Shown: piece by piece, positions 33,362-41,595 of the stretch
How the letters are laid out: each line of letters starts with the position of its first letter
How positions within the stretch are numbered: position 1 is the first letter of the stretch
Assembly (NCBI RefSeq): GCF_018918285.1
Contig: NZ_JAHLQF010000002.1
Location: 124,001 to 188,000, forward strand
Origin: Clostridium mobile
Lineage (GTDB): Bacteria > Bacillota > Clostridia > Clostridiales > Clostridiaceae
DNA: 64,000 bases
Reading direction: 5' to 3'
Program-made: the position numbers and the translations under genes
Notes under the pieces: generated by a model
Database searches by the model: none
Seen by the model: the letters and a program-made list of their open reading frames with translations, nothing else
Told to the model about the DNA's origin: nothing

Positions 33362-35056
33362 ATGATTGTTATAATTGATTATATATTTAAGCTTGATATT
33401 GAACTTCGATTAAAAGGAGTATATTATCCAGGAGAAGATAATAACCTGCTTTTAGATGATAGTTGGTGCAATTATATAGGAGAAAAAATTGAATATGTAT
33501 TAGGTGATTCTGTTAACCCTAAGGGAGGGACAGTAGAAATAAAAAATAAATTTTATAAATATCAGTGGCTGAAAGAAGAGGACGGTGTAAACTTATATTT
33601 AAGTAAAGAACCAATATTAAAAGAGTTTTATGAAGAAATAATCAATTATATACCAGAAGGGATTCAAATTTATGATAAGAATGGATATCTTTTAAACTCT
33701 AATTCTGCTAGTGAGATACTGCAAAATTATAATAAGGATGAGTTTAAGGGAAAGCATTTATTAGATATTTATGATTTAACAGAGGATTTCAGTACAGTTT
33801 TATCTGTGTTAAGGACTAAGAAACCTGTTATAAATCGTTGTGATAGATTTAAAATGAGGAATGGTAAGGTTTTAACTACTATTAATTCTGGCTATCCTGT
33901 AAAAGTACATGATAAATTATACGGTGCTGTTGTGCTGGAAAGTGATTTATCTGTACTTAACAAAATTAGAAATCGTTCATTGAATCTAGAGGCTTATATA
34001 AAAGATGAACAACCTATTTATGAATATGAATTGTATACCTTTGATGATATAATACATTCTTCTGAGAAAATGAGTGAGCTTATTCATTTTGCTAAAAAGG
34101 TTTCCCTAACAAATTCTAGTATTTTGATTATAGGGGAAACGGGGACCGGAAAAGAGCTTGTAGCCCAGAGCATACATAGTTTTAGCCCTAGAAGGCATAA
34201 ACCCTTTATTGATGTAAATTGCAGTGCCATACCAAGTAATTTATTTGAGAGCATGTTTTTTGGAACTGAGAAAGGAGCTTTCACAGGGAGTATTAATAAA
34301 GAAGGATTTTTTGAGATGGCAGATGGAGGAACTCTTTTTCTAGATGAAATCAACTCTATCAGTGTTGATATGCAAGCTAAGCTTTTAAGAGTGCTTCAAG
34401 AAAAAAGATTTCAAAGAGTTGGGGGAAGTAAATATATAAAATGTGATGTTAGAATAATTACTGCGGCAAATGAAAATCTTTCTGATCTAATGGAGAAACA
34501 ACAATTTCGTAGGGATTTCTATTATAGAGTTTCTACAATTAAAATAAATATTCCACCTTTGAGGGAAAGAAAAGAAGATATACATTTATTAGTTAAGTAT
34601 TTTTTAAATATGCTATGTAAAGAATATGATGGGAAAAAAATATCTATTGATGGAAAAACCATAGATGTATTGATGGAATATGATTGGCCAGGAAATGTAA
34701 GAGAACTTCAAAATGTAATTGAATATGCTTTTAATAAAGTTATAGAAGATAAAAATTATATAGAAATTGAGAATTTACCAGATTATCTTCATTCATTAGA
34801 AAAAGGAATAAGTATAAAGAATCAATACTATAATGAAAAGGATGTTAGAGAAGAACAATACTATAATAAAATAGATGTTAGAGAAGTACAATCAGAAGTA
34901 TTAGAGGAAAGAATGAAAAAATTAGAAAAACAGATAATAAAAGAAGTTCTTTACTTTAATGATGGAAACATAACAAAAAGTGCAAAGGAATTGGGAATGA
35001 GCAGGCAAAGCTTACAATATAGAATTAAAAAGTTAGATATAGAGTTAAAAAATTAG
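33362..35056 (+). CDS. Sigma-54-dependent activator with PAS domain
   Basis: This 564-residue enhancer-binding protein has an N-terminal unclassified segment (1-95), a PAS-like sensor (about 100-205), and an AAA+ domain with Walker A GETGTGKE (258-265), the sigma-54 loop GAFTGS (305-310) and GTLFLDEI. The Fis-type helix-turn-helix at the end is GNITKSAKELGMSRQSLQYRIKKL. An 11-residue tandem duplication (QYYNEKDVREE / QYYNKIDVREV, 488-509) lies in the linker. It is encoded just upstream of a sigma-54 promoter driving the BCCT and lyase genes, so it is their likely activator. The PAS domain may sense the imported substrate. Confidence 0.93.
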   Translation: MIVIIDYIFKLDIELRLKGVYYPGEDNNLLLDDSWCNYIGEKIEYVLGDSVNPKGGTVEIKNKFYKYQWLKEEDGVNLYLSKEPILKEFYEEIINYIPEGIQIYDKNGYLLNSNSASEILQNYNKDEFKGKHLLDIYDLTEDFSTVLSVLRTKKPVINRCDRFKMRNGKVLTTINSGYPVKVHDKLYGAVVLESDLSVLNKIRNRSLNLEAYIKDEQPIYEYELYTFDDIIHSSEKMSELIHFAKKVSLTNSSILIIGETGTGKELVAQSIHSFSPRRHKPFIDVNCSAIPSNLFESMFFGTEKGAFTGSINKEGFFEMADGGTLFLDEINSISVDMQAKLLRVLQEKRFQRVGGSKYIKCDVRIITAANENLSDLMEKQQFRRDFYYRVSTIKINIPPLRERKEDIHLLVKYFLNMLCKEYDGKKISIDGKTIDVLMEYDWPGNVRELQNVIEYAFNKVIEDKNYIEIENLPDYLHSLEKGISIKNQYYNEKDVREEQYYNKIDVREVQSEVLEERMKKLEKQIIKEVLYFNDGNITKSAKELGMSRQSLQYRIKKLDIELKN

Positions 35057-35176
35057 ATATTTAAAGTATATGAAAATACAAAACTACAGAAGATTATAAG
35101 AAGATATAAAAAAATGAAGAAAATACAGAAGAATTTGAAGAAAATAGAATAATATGATGAAAAAACAAAATAAAAT

Positions 35177-35191
35177 GCAAAATGATTTTGC
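35177..35191 (+). promoter_or_regulatory. Candidate enhancer (UAS) 1
   Basis: Palindrome GCAAAATGATTTTGC, about 180 bp upstream of the sigma-54 promoter. It shares GCAAAAT-N-ATTTTGC with the site at 35250. Confidence 0.65.
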
Positions 35192-35219
35192 AGGTGCTAA
35201 AAAATTTGGCACCTTTTTT
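35192..35219 (+). terminator. Terminator of the activator gene
   Basis: The stem AGGTGC / GCACCT is followed by six T. Confidence 0.85.
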
Positions 35220-35249
35220 CGTGTTTTTAAAGGAAATTATTTATAAAAG

Positions 35250-35266
35250 CGCAAAATAATTTTGCG
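35250..35266 (+). promoter_or_regulatory. Candidate enhancer (UAS) 2
   Basis: Palindrome CGCAAAATAATTTTGCG, about 110 bp upstream of the sigma-54 promoter. It is the same dyad as UAS 1, and the distance is usual for activator sites. Confidence 0.7.
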
Positions 35267-35358
35267 GAGTGATAATTTAAAATAGTGGAATTGTTCATGC
35301 ATAACTGAAAATTGTGACTTTTAGGCGTATATCTATCATATATGAACTTAGTATTTAT

Positions 35359-35376
35359 TTGGCATTAGATTTGCTA
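35359..35376 (+). promoter_or_regulatory. Sigma-54 promoter of the BCCT/lyase operon
   Basis: TTGGCATTAGATTTGCTA matches the -24/-12 consensus (TGGCA-N5-TTGC). GG (35361-35362) and GC (35373-35374) are exactly 10 bases apart. It lies 53 bp before the BCCT start codon, and two shared palindromes lie upstream. Confidence 0.88.
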
Positions 35377-35428
35377 TAGATAGAAGTACTATTAAGCAAA
35401 AATGTAAAAAAACTAAGGAGGAAGGTAT

Positions 35429-36994
35429 ATGTTAAAAGAAGGTTATGAAAAAGAGACAAGCAATAGGAAAGAGGTACGTAAAGGAGTATTTTTACCAGCA
35501 TTTATTGTGGTAGGAAGTGCAACTTTATTGGGGATTGTTAATAATAAACTATTAACGGATGTTGCTAAAAGTACTTTTACATGGTCTCTTAGAAGTTTTG
35601 GATGGCTATATCAACTTATATCCATTGTGACAGTTATACTTGCTGTAGTAGTCACATTTTCAAAGCTTGGAAATATACGTTTTGGAGGGGCTGATGCAAA
35701 ACCAAAGTTCCCATTTCTAACATGGTTTGCTATGGCTCTTACTGGAGGAATTGCCACAGGTCTTATTACTTACGGAGTTAATGAGCCTATAATTTACTTT
35801 GGTAATATATATGGTGAAATGGCGCAAACAGGAATAGAACCGGGGACTTCATCAGCAGCACTATTTGCCATAGCTCGTTCTTTCTACAATTGGTCATTTA
35901 TACCCTATGCAATGTATTCATTATCAGGATTAGCAGTTGCTTATATGTATTTTAATAGAAAGAAATCATTATCTGTAACAGCTACACTAATTCCATTATT
36001 CGGAGAAAAGGTAACTAAAGGTATTTGGGCGAATATCATTGACACTCTATCACTTTTGGCCATAGCTTTAGGATTAGCTTCTTCCCTTGGGGCTGGGCTC
36101 GCATTGGTTGGAGCTGGAATAGAGATTGCCTATGGGATTAAACAAGGAGTAGTTGTATGGTTGGTATTGGCAGTAATTATAACGGCTACATTTACAATTG
36201 CTTCATTTTTGGGCATGGATAAAGGTATTAAATGGTTAGCAACCTTAAACTCAAAGATATTCTATATATTATTAGCATTCCTTTTCGTTGTGGGACCTAC
36301 AGTTTATATATGTAAAACTTCTACAGCTGGATTAGGATATTGGCTTCAAAACTTTTGGAACTGGGGACTTGACTCAGGTAATGTAGGTGGAGAAGCATTA
36401 GTAATGTGGTGGACATTATATGACTGGGCTATATGGATTGCTTATGCACCATTGATGGGTATATTTTTGGCTATTATCTCATATGGAAGAACGGTTCGTG
36501 AATATATGATAATCAATTGGATACTTCCTTCAACTTTTGGATTTGTTTGGTTTGCAATTTGGGGTTCAACAGCACTTCACTGGCAGCAAACAGGAGTAGT
36601 AGACTTAGTTTCCACCATAAAAGAAAGTGGGGCAGTAGCTGGATTATGGACATTTTTACAACATATGCCACTAGGAAAGCTGCTCATACCAATTGTTATG
36701 TTAACTCTTATTATTTCATTTGCTACGTCCGCTGATGCTATGACTACGACAATTGCATCTTTATGTACAAAAGATATGGAACATGATGAGGAACCTGCTA
36801 CTTGGCAGAAGATTCTTTGGGGTGTTTCAATAGGAGCAATTTCATTCTTTATGGTAGCTTATGGTGGAGGAGAACAAGGAGTTGATGGTGTTAAATACCT
36901 TGCAGCAGCAGGTGGATTTATGGTGCTATTCATATTCGTTCTACAAGTAATATCTACTATTAAAATGTTTTTCATTGATAAGATAGAGGAATAA
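35429..36994 (+). CDS. BCCT-family betaine/carnitine/choline-type transporter
   Basis: This 521-residue, 12-helix secondary transporter imports quaternary ammonium compounds in the known family members. The family region in helix 8 is VMWWTLYDWAIWIAYAPLMGIFLAIISYGRTVREY (residues about 325-359). Against the usual W-T-x-Y/F-W-A-W-W-I-A-W pattern the central aromatics are partly replaced (Asp332, Ile335, Tyr339), implying an altered substrate site. GFVWFAIWGSTALHWQQ follows. AGGAGG precedes the ATG. It is the first gene under the sigma-54 promoter and lies 24 bp before the lyase gene. This predicts uptake of the lyase substrate, a betaine such as ergothioneine. Confidence 0.9.
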   Translation: MLKEGYEKETSNRKEVRKGVFLPAFIVVGSATLLGIVNNKLLTDVAKSTFTWSLRSFGWLYQLISIVTVILAVVVTFSKLGNIRFGGADAKPKFPFLTWFAMALTGGIATGLITYGVNEPIIYFGNIYGEMAQTGIEPGTSSAALFAIARSFYNWSFIPYAMYSLSGLAVAYMYFNRKKSLSVTATLIPLFGEKVTKGIWANIIDTLSLLAIALGLASSLGAGLALVGAGIEIAYGIKQGVVVWLVLAVIITATFTIASFLGMDKGIKWLATLNSKIFYILLAFLFVVGPTVYICKTSTAGLGYWLQNFWNWGLDSGNVGGEALVMWWTLYDWAIWIAYAPLMGIFLAIISYGRTVREYMIINWILPSTFGFVWFAIWGSTALHWQQTGVVDLVSTIKESGAVAGLWTFLQHMPLGKLLIPIVMLTLIISFATSADAMTTTIASLCTKDMEHDEEPATWQKILWGVSIGAISFFMVAYGGGEQGVDGVKYLAAAGGFMVLFIFVLQVISTIKMFFIDKIEE

Positions 36995-37018
36995 TTTTAA
37001 AAAAGGGAGGAAGTAATA

Positions 37019-38569
37019 TTGTCAGATATAAGATATGCTAAAGAAATAGAAAAAGTAATTTTAGGAGATAAAATAAGTATAGAAGAATTAATTGCAGTTG
37101 CTCGTTTTGGTGCTAAGGTAGAATTTTCAGAGGAGTATTGTGAAAGGGTAAAAAGGTCAAGAAACTTAGTGGAAAGATGGATTGAAGAAGGACGTGTCAT
37201 GTATGGAATCACTACAGGCTTTGGATCCCTTTGTACTGAAGTTATATCACCAGAAGATACGGCCAAACTACAAAAAAACATTATTTTATCCCATTCAACC
37301 TCTGTAGGAGAACCTTTGTCTATTGAACAAGTGCGTGCAACTATGATGATGGTATTACAAAACGTTGGGCAAGGATATTCAGGAGCATGCATTGAGACTA
37401 TGGAGATGTATAAAGAATTTTTAAATAGAGGACTTACTCCCTTTGCACCCAAAGAAGGTTCCGTAGGTTACCTTTGTCCTGAAGCCCATATGGCATTAGT
37501 GTTAATCGGAGAAGGCAAGGCATATGTTGATGGAGAATTAATGCCAGCGAAAGAAGCTTTAAATAAGTGTTCATTATCTCCAATATCATTGTCCGCTAAG
37601 GAAGGATTAGTACTTGTTTCTGGAACAACTAGTGTTACTGCTATTGGATCATTAGCATTGTACGATATGATAAACTCATCAAAAACTGCAGATATAATTG
37701 CCTCAATGACTTTAGAAGTACTTAAGGGAACCACTAAAGCTTTTGATAATCGTTTAATGAGTGTTAGACCTCATGAAGAACAGTCTAATACAGCTAAAAA
37801 TACAAGAAAAATACTAGAGGACTCAGAAATAGCAAGGCATTATAAGGATTATCGCTTACAAGATGCCCTATCATTAAGGTGCATACCACAGGTTCATGGA
37901 GCAGCAAAAAAGACTCTTAAGGATGCTTTGAAAGTTGTTGAAATAGAAATGAACTCTTGTTGTGATAATCCAATAATATGGCAAGAAAATAATGATGGAG
38001 AAGCACTTTCAGGATGTAATGCGGATTCTTCCTATGTGGGTATAGAAATGGACTCTGCCTGCATTGCAGCTACCATGATTGGGAGAATGTCAGAGCGTAG
38101 AAACAATAGAATGATAGATGGGAATCTTTCAGAATATCCTTGGTTTCTTATAAAAAAACCAGGACTTAATTCTGGACTAATGATACCTCAATATACACAA
38201 GCAGGATTGATAAATGATATGAAAATTTTATCACATCCAGCTACGGTAGACGGCATACCTACTTGTGGAAATCAAGAAGATTATGTAGCTATGGGATATA
38301 ATGCATGCAAAAAGGCTTCACAAATAGCAGATAAGTTGGAATATGTTTTAGCAATTGAGCTATTGTCTGTATTTCAAGCTCACCAATTTGTTGAAGAAAA
38401 TCTTTTGCCAAGTACTGCTACAAAATCAGTTTTAGATGAGATTGCTAGTACTGTGCCAGTAATGGAAGAGGATATATATCTTTATCCACATATTAATACC
38501 TTAAAGGATTTAATACACTCAGGAAAAATTCTTGAGTTAGTAGAAGAAAAGGTTGGGAGGTTAGAGTAA
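37019..38569 (+). CDS. Histidine ammonia-lyase homologue lacking the MIO triad (candidate ergothionase-type betaine lyase)
   Basis: This 516-residue member of the aromatic amino acid lyase superfamily keeps fold signatures: YGITTGFGSL (Tyr62), LSLRCIPQVHGAAKKTLKDAL, CCDNPIIWQ, and NQEDYVAMG with Glu420. The MIO-forming region, GSVGASGDLAPLAH in true ammonia lyases, reads GSVGYLCPEAH (residues 147-157), so Ala-Ser-Gly is absent. The Asn of the NGT motif is Ser201, and the Tyr of QDxYSLRC is Leu284. It therefore should not make MIO or deaminate histidine. Ergothionase is known as a MIO-free relative that eliminates trimethylamine from ergothioneine, and the upstream BCCT carrier fits that role. 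The start is TTG behind GGGAGG. Confidence 0.8.
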   Translation: MSDIRYAKEIEKVILGDKISIEELIAVARFGAKVEFSEEYCERVKRSRNLVERWIEEGRVMYGITTGFGSLCTEVISPEDTAKLQKNIILSHSTSVGEPLSIEQVRATMMMVLQNVGQGYSGACIETMEMYKEFLNRGLTPFAPKEGSVGYLCPEAHMALVLIGEGKAYVDGELMPAKEALNKCSLSPISLSAKEGLVLVSGTTSVTAIGSLALYDMINSSKTADIIASMTLEVLKGTTKAFDNRLMSVRPHEEQSNTAKNTRKILEDSEIARHYKDYRLQDALSLRCIPQVHGAAKKTLKDALKVVEIEMNSCCDNPIIWQENNDGEALSGCNADSSYVGIEMDSACIAATMIGRMSERRNNRMIDGNLSEYPWFLIKKPGLNSGLMIPQYTQAGLINDMKILSHPATVDGIPTCGNQEDYVAMGYNACKKASQIADKLEYVLAIELLSVFQAHQFVEENLLPSTATKSVLDEIASTVPVMEEDIYLYPHINTLKDLIHSGKILELVEEKVGRLE

Positions 38570-38572
38570 ATT

Positions 38573-38815
38573 ATGAGGGTGAAAATAGATATTGCAAAAA
38601 TATTTTTAACACCTCCATACGAAATGAGTGAACGTGTTACATTATTTCTAATGTTGGTAATTACCTTTATAATATTCTTTACACCGTTAAAGTTTTCACG
38701 GATATCACCTTTTGAAGCAGCGATAACAGCAGCATTTCCATCACTATCAATTTCTTGGGGGTGGATTGTACTTCTTAGATCCATTTTCAAAAAAAAGAAG
38801 TATTGCAAAGATTGA
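38573..38815 (+). CDS. Small membrane protein at the end of the BCCT/lyase operon
   Basis: This 80-residue protein has a polar N-terminus (to about 20), one strong transmembrane helix (about 22-40: VTLFLMLVITFIIFFTPL) and a second hydrophobic stretch (about 46-68), with a lysine-rich end. It starts 3 bp after the lyase stop, so it is cotranscribed and probably translationally coupled. No family is recognised. An accessory subunit of the transporter is possible but unproved. Confidence 0.65.
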   Translation: MRVKIDIAKIFLTPPYEMSERVTLFLMLVITFIIFFTPLKFSRISPFEAAITAAFPSLSISWGWIVLLRSIFKKKKYCKD

Positions 38816-38878
38816 GAGTATAACATAAATAAGGAGAAGGCTTGTGTTATATATTACCCAGGAAATATCAAGTGATTC

Positions 38879-39087
38879 TTAGCTTCAGATGGAGTTTGCT
38901 TAAAAGGATACTTACTCCAACTGAAGCTTATTAAGAGAGTTCTTAGAAGCTTTGCTTCTTAGAAATCCTTATCCTTTAGGGGAAGAACTTATCCAGGGAC
39001 GTAGCATCCGTTATACACAGCATAAGAATTCTAAATCGCTTTCACAGAGTGCGATGGGAGTATTACGGATGGTAGTCATCGGATAAA
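38879..39087 (+). repeat. Dispersed structured element, copy C (209 bp)
   Basis: Both conserved ends, the 5' hairpin and the 3' core of the family at 1028 are present. It has the TTCTTAGAAGCTTTGCTTCT block and the TTTCACAGAGTG apical block, without the CTGAAGCTCAAG block. Confidence 0.85.
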
Positions 39088-39162
39088 AAAATTAATGAAT
39101 AAATATAATGTTTTTCCGCAAAATAATATTACCTCAACAAAATAAAGGAAGGAGAGGTAATA

Positions 39163-39393
39163 ATGAACGAGAAAAATAAAATTGTAAAAGTAAAAAAGAA
39201 TACAGAGGGAGATATAACTGATGTAATGCTTGATAATGGATCAGTATATCCAATAAAGGAAGCTATATCTATGACTAAAAATGAAATGATTGATGGAGTA
39301 AACGTAGGAAAAGCTAAAAATGGAAGAGAATTTTTAAGAAGCAATCCTAATGGAACAGAGTACGATAATTTAGATCAGCTTCCAACTTTTTAA
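39163..39393 (+). CDS. DUF3892 domain-containing protein
   Basis: This 76-residue cytosolic protein fits DUF3892. It has a small beta-rich start (NKIVKVKKNTEGDITDVMLDNG), then AISMTKNEMIDGVNVGKAKNGREFLRSNPNG and the typical ending YDNLDQLPTF. The family function is unknown. GGAGAGG precedes the ATG, 70 bp after repeat copy C. It is a single gene with its own terminator. Confidence 0.85.
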   Translation: MNEKNKIVKVKKNTEGDITDVMLDNGSVYPIKEAISMTKNEMIDGVNVGKAKNGREFLRSNPNGTEYDNLDQLPTF

Positions 39394-39427
39394 TAATAAA
39401 TAAGTTTTTATAAAGTTAAATAATAGA

Positions 39428-39471
39428 AAAACTAGGTTAATTAATTAACAATATTAATTGCCTAGTTTTTT
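39428..39471 (+). terminator. Terminator of the DUF3892 gene
   Basis: AAAACTAGG pairs with CCTAGTTTTT around an AT-rich loop that is itself self-complementary (TTAATTAATTAA). Confidence 0.85.
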
Positions 39472-39480
39472 ATTTTTAAT

Positions 39481-39627
39481 AGATTAAAATCCGAAAATTA
39501 CATTTGCAAATTAGAGGTAAAACAAAAGGATAAATTGGCTTCATGTGTTAGTTTACTGTTACCGGAACAAGAACTAAAAGGAGATCAATTTATAATTTTA
39601 GTACACAAGTCTAGTTTAAAAAGTTAG
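39481..39627 (+). pseudogene. Orphan protein-like fragment
   Basis: An open frame of 48 codons to a TAG has protein-like composition (YICKLEVKQKDKLASCVSLL, then PEQELKGDQFIILVHK). It has no start codon at its 5' end and no ribosome binding site. It is probably the 3' remnant of a lost gene. The parent family is not recognised. Confidence 0.4.
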
Positions 39628-40208
39628 TTTTATAATAAAAAAGTTAAAACTGCTAATAATTTTATACTAAAACTGGTTATAGGGTGTAAAATCTAGAGAA
39701 TCTACGAGCGAATAAGCTAAATTTTAATAATTAGTCAATACAATGCGTAATTGACATGGAGTTGATAATAAACTACTTTATTTACTGAAATTCAGCTGTT
39801 AATATATATATCATGCTCTAAAATTCTACAATATATCTTATTAGTTTTTGCAAATAGGATATTAAAACTAATATAATATTTTAAAAAGTCCTTTGAAATT
39901 TATTATTGGAAAATTTTTAATATTCGAAATTTTCGATTAAATATCACAAATATATTGAATCTTTATTTAACATAGATTTAACGCATGTTTAACAATGAAG
40001 GGCTTCCTTTAATTATATTTAATGTTAACATATATGTGATGTTGAAAATCATACAAATTACGCCAATATTTTCAAGTAAAATTTATCAAAAAATGTATAA
40101 GATTGATTATTGAAGTTTTTTAAATTATATTAAAACTTTATCAATAAACAATTAATATTTAATATATTACCATTGAGTACATAGAAAAAAAGAAAAGAGG
40201 TGGTGTGT
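39628..40208. other. Promoter region of the V-ATPase operon
   Basis: About 580 bp, very AT-rich, with no gene. At 39752-39771 lies TGACATGGAGTTGATAATAA, 19/20 identical to 58332-58351 upstream of the ABC exporter genes. Otherwise nothing distinct is seen. Confidence 0.4.
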
Positions 40209-40532
40209 TTGGAGAAGGCAATAGAAAGTTTAATAGCTTTAGATCAAGAAGTAGAAAGTAATTTAGAAATTAAGAAAAGAGAACTGATTCAAAGAAGAGA
40301 TGACATAAGTAAAAAAGTAGAGCAAATGTGGAAAGATGCTGAAGAGGAATTGAACACTTTAAAAAATAGTAAATTAGAAGAATATGAGAGAAAAACTAAT
40401 GAAAGTAGATTGACTATAAAAAAGGAATTAGAAGAAAAATCTATGCAGGCTAAGAGTAAATACAAAGCCATTAAAACTTCATTAGTTGAGTATTCTATAA
40501 ATTATATTATTAATTCCTCTAAGGGGGAATAG
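40209..40532 (+). CDS. ntpF: V-type ATPase subunit G/H (peripheral stalk)
   Basis: This ~107-residue coiled-coil protein forms the peripheral stalk with subunit E and resists rotation in the V/A-type ATPase. It is nearly all helix and rich in Glu, Lys and Arg (LEIKKRELIQRRDDISKKVEQMWKDAEEELNTLK), as expected for AhaH/NtpF proteins. A TTG at 40209 is preferred, placed after GAGGTGG; two GTG codons at 40200 and 40203 overlap that site. It is the first gene of a nine-gene operon and lies 2 bp before the subunit C gene. Confidence 0.8.
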   Translation: MEKAIESLIALDQEVESNLEIKKRELIQRRDDISKKVEQMWKDAEEELNTLKNSKLEEYERKTNESRLTIKKELEEKSMQAKSKYKAIKTSLVEYSINYIINSSKGE

Positions 40533-40534
40533 AT

Positions 40535-41584
40535 ATGGGAAGTATAACCAGATATGCTGCTATTAATTCTAGGTTAAAAGCTATGGAAAGAAGGTTTTTA
40601 GCAAAGGAGCAATATAAAAAAATTATTAAAAGTGTAAATTACGAAGAATCTATAAGTTATATAAGAGATGAAACCTTATATGGAAAAATAATGAATAACT
40701 ATAATTTAGAGAAATTTAACGAAGAAAATATTCAGTATATTCTAATGAAAGATTATATTAAGAATTTTCATAATATATCAAGCTTTTTCAATGGTGAATA
40801 TAAAAAATTGTTTAACATCATGTTTATGAAGTTTCAATTTGAGGATTTAATATTAATCCTTAGAGAAAAGCATACAGGAAGAAAATATACAGATGAAAAC
40901 TTGTTAATAACCTATGATAGTCCATTAAATAAGATTAACTTTGAAAAAATTATATCTTCAAAGGACATAAATGAAGCAATCTCAATGTTAAAAGATAATA
41001 GATTTTATAAATATCTTCATGGAGGATTAAATCCTTTAGATGAGGAGCTTTTGTTTCGTCTAGAAGTTTCTTTGGATTATATATACTATGTTGAGCTTAT
41101 GAAAGCCTTAGACAATATTGATAAAGAGGACAAAGATATAATAAATAAGATAATCGGAAGTTATATAGATTTATTAAACATTCAATTTATTTATAGAGCT
41201 AAAAAATATTATAAGTTGAGTTCAGAGGAAATTTTAAACCACACAATACCTAATGGTTTTAATATAAATATAAATAAATTGAAAAGGCTGTGCTATCATA
41301 AGAATCTTGAGGAGTTTCAAGATATACTAGCAGATACAAAGTACAAAGATTTATTTAAATATGGAGTAGAAGAAGACTATTTAACAGAAAAATACATTTC
41401 ATCTTATATCAAAAAAATGTTGTTGAAATATAAAAAAGAGCATAAAAACAACATAGGGACGGTAATTGCATACTTGGAACTGTCATTATTTGAAATAAAA
41501 GACATTATATCCCTATTGGAAGCTAAAAGATATTGTATAGAAGATGAAGAATTATTAAGCTATATAAGTTTTACTATTGATTGA
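40535..41584 (+). CDS. ntpC: V-type ATPase subunit C (AC39 family)
   Basis: This 349-residue central-stalk adaptor is equivalent to subunit d/AC39. It couples the rotor axle to the membrane ring. The sequence starts GSITRYAAINSRLKAMERRFL, and segments such as IIGSYIDLLNIQFIYRAKKYY and ISLLEAKRYCI match the three-fold helical bundle of the family. AAGGGGGA precedes the ATG. It ends where subunit I starts (12-bp gap to its likely ATG). Confidence 0.9.
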   Translation: MGSITRYAAINSRLKAMERRFLAKEQYKKIIKSVNYEESISYIRDETLYGKIMNNYNLEKFNEENIQYILMKDYIKNFHNISSFFNGEYKKLFNIMFMKFQFEDLILILREKHTGRKYTDENLLITYDSPLNKINFEKIISSKDINEAISMLKDNRFYKYLHGGLNPLDEELLFRLEVSLDYIYYVELMKALDNIDKEDKDIINKIIGSYIDLLNIQFIYRAKKYYKLSSEEILNHTIPNGFNININKLKRLCYHKNLEEFQDILADTKYKDLFKYGVEEDYLTEKYISSYIKKMLLKYKKEHKNNIGTVIAYLELSLFEIKDIISLLEAKRYCIEDEELLSYISFTID

Positions 41585-41595
41585 GAGGTGAGTTT

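Noticed and set aside
37019-38569. Annotation as ordinary histidine ammonia-lyase (hutH)
   Set aside because: The Ala-Ser-Gly triad and two further MIO-site residues are missing, and no hutU/hutI genes are adjacent.
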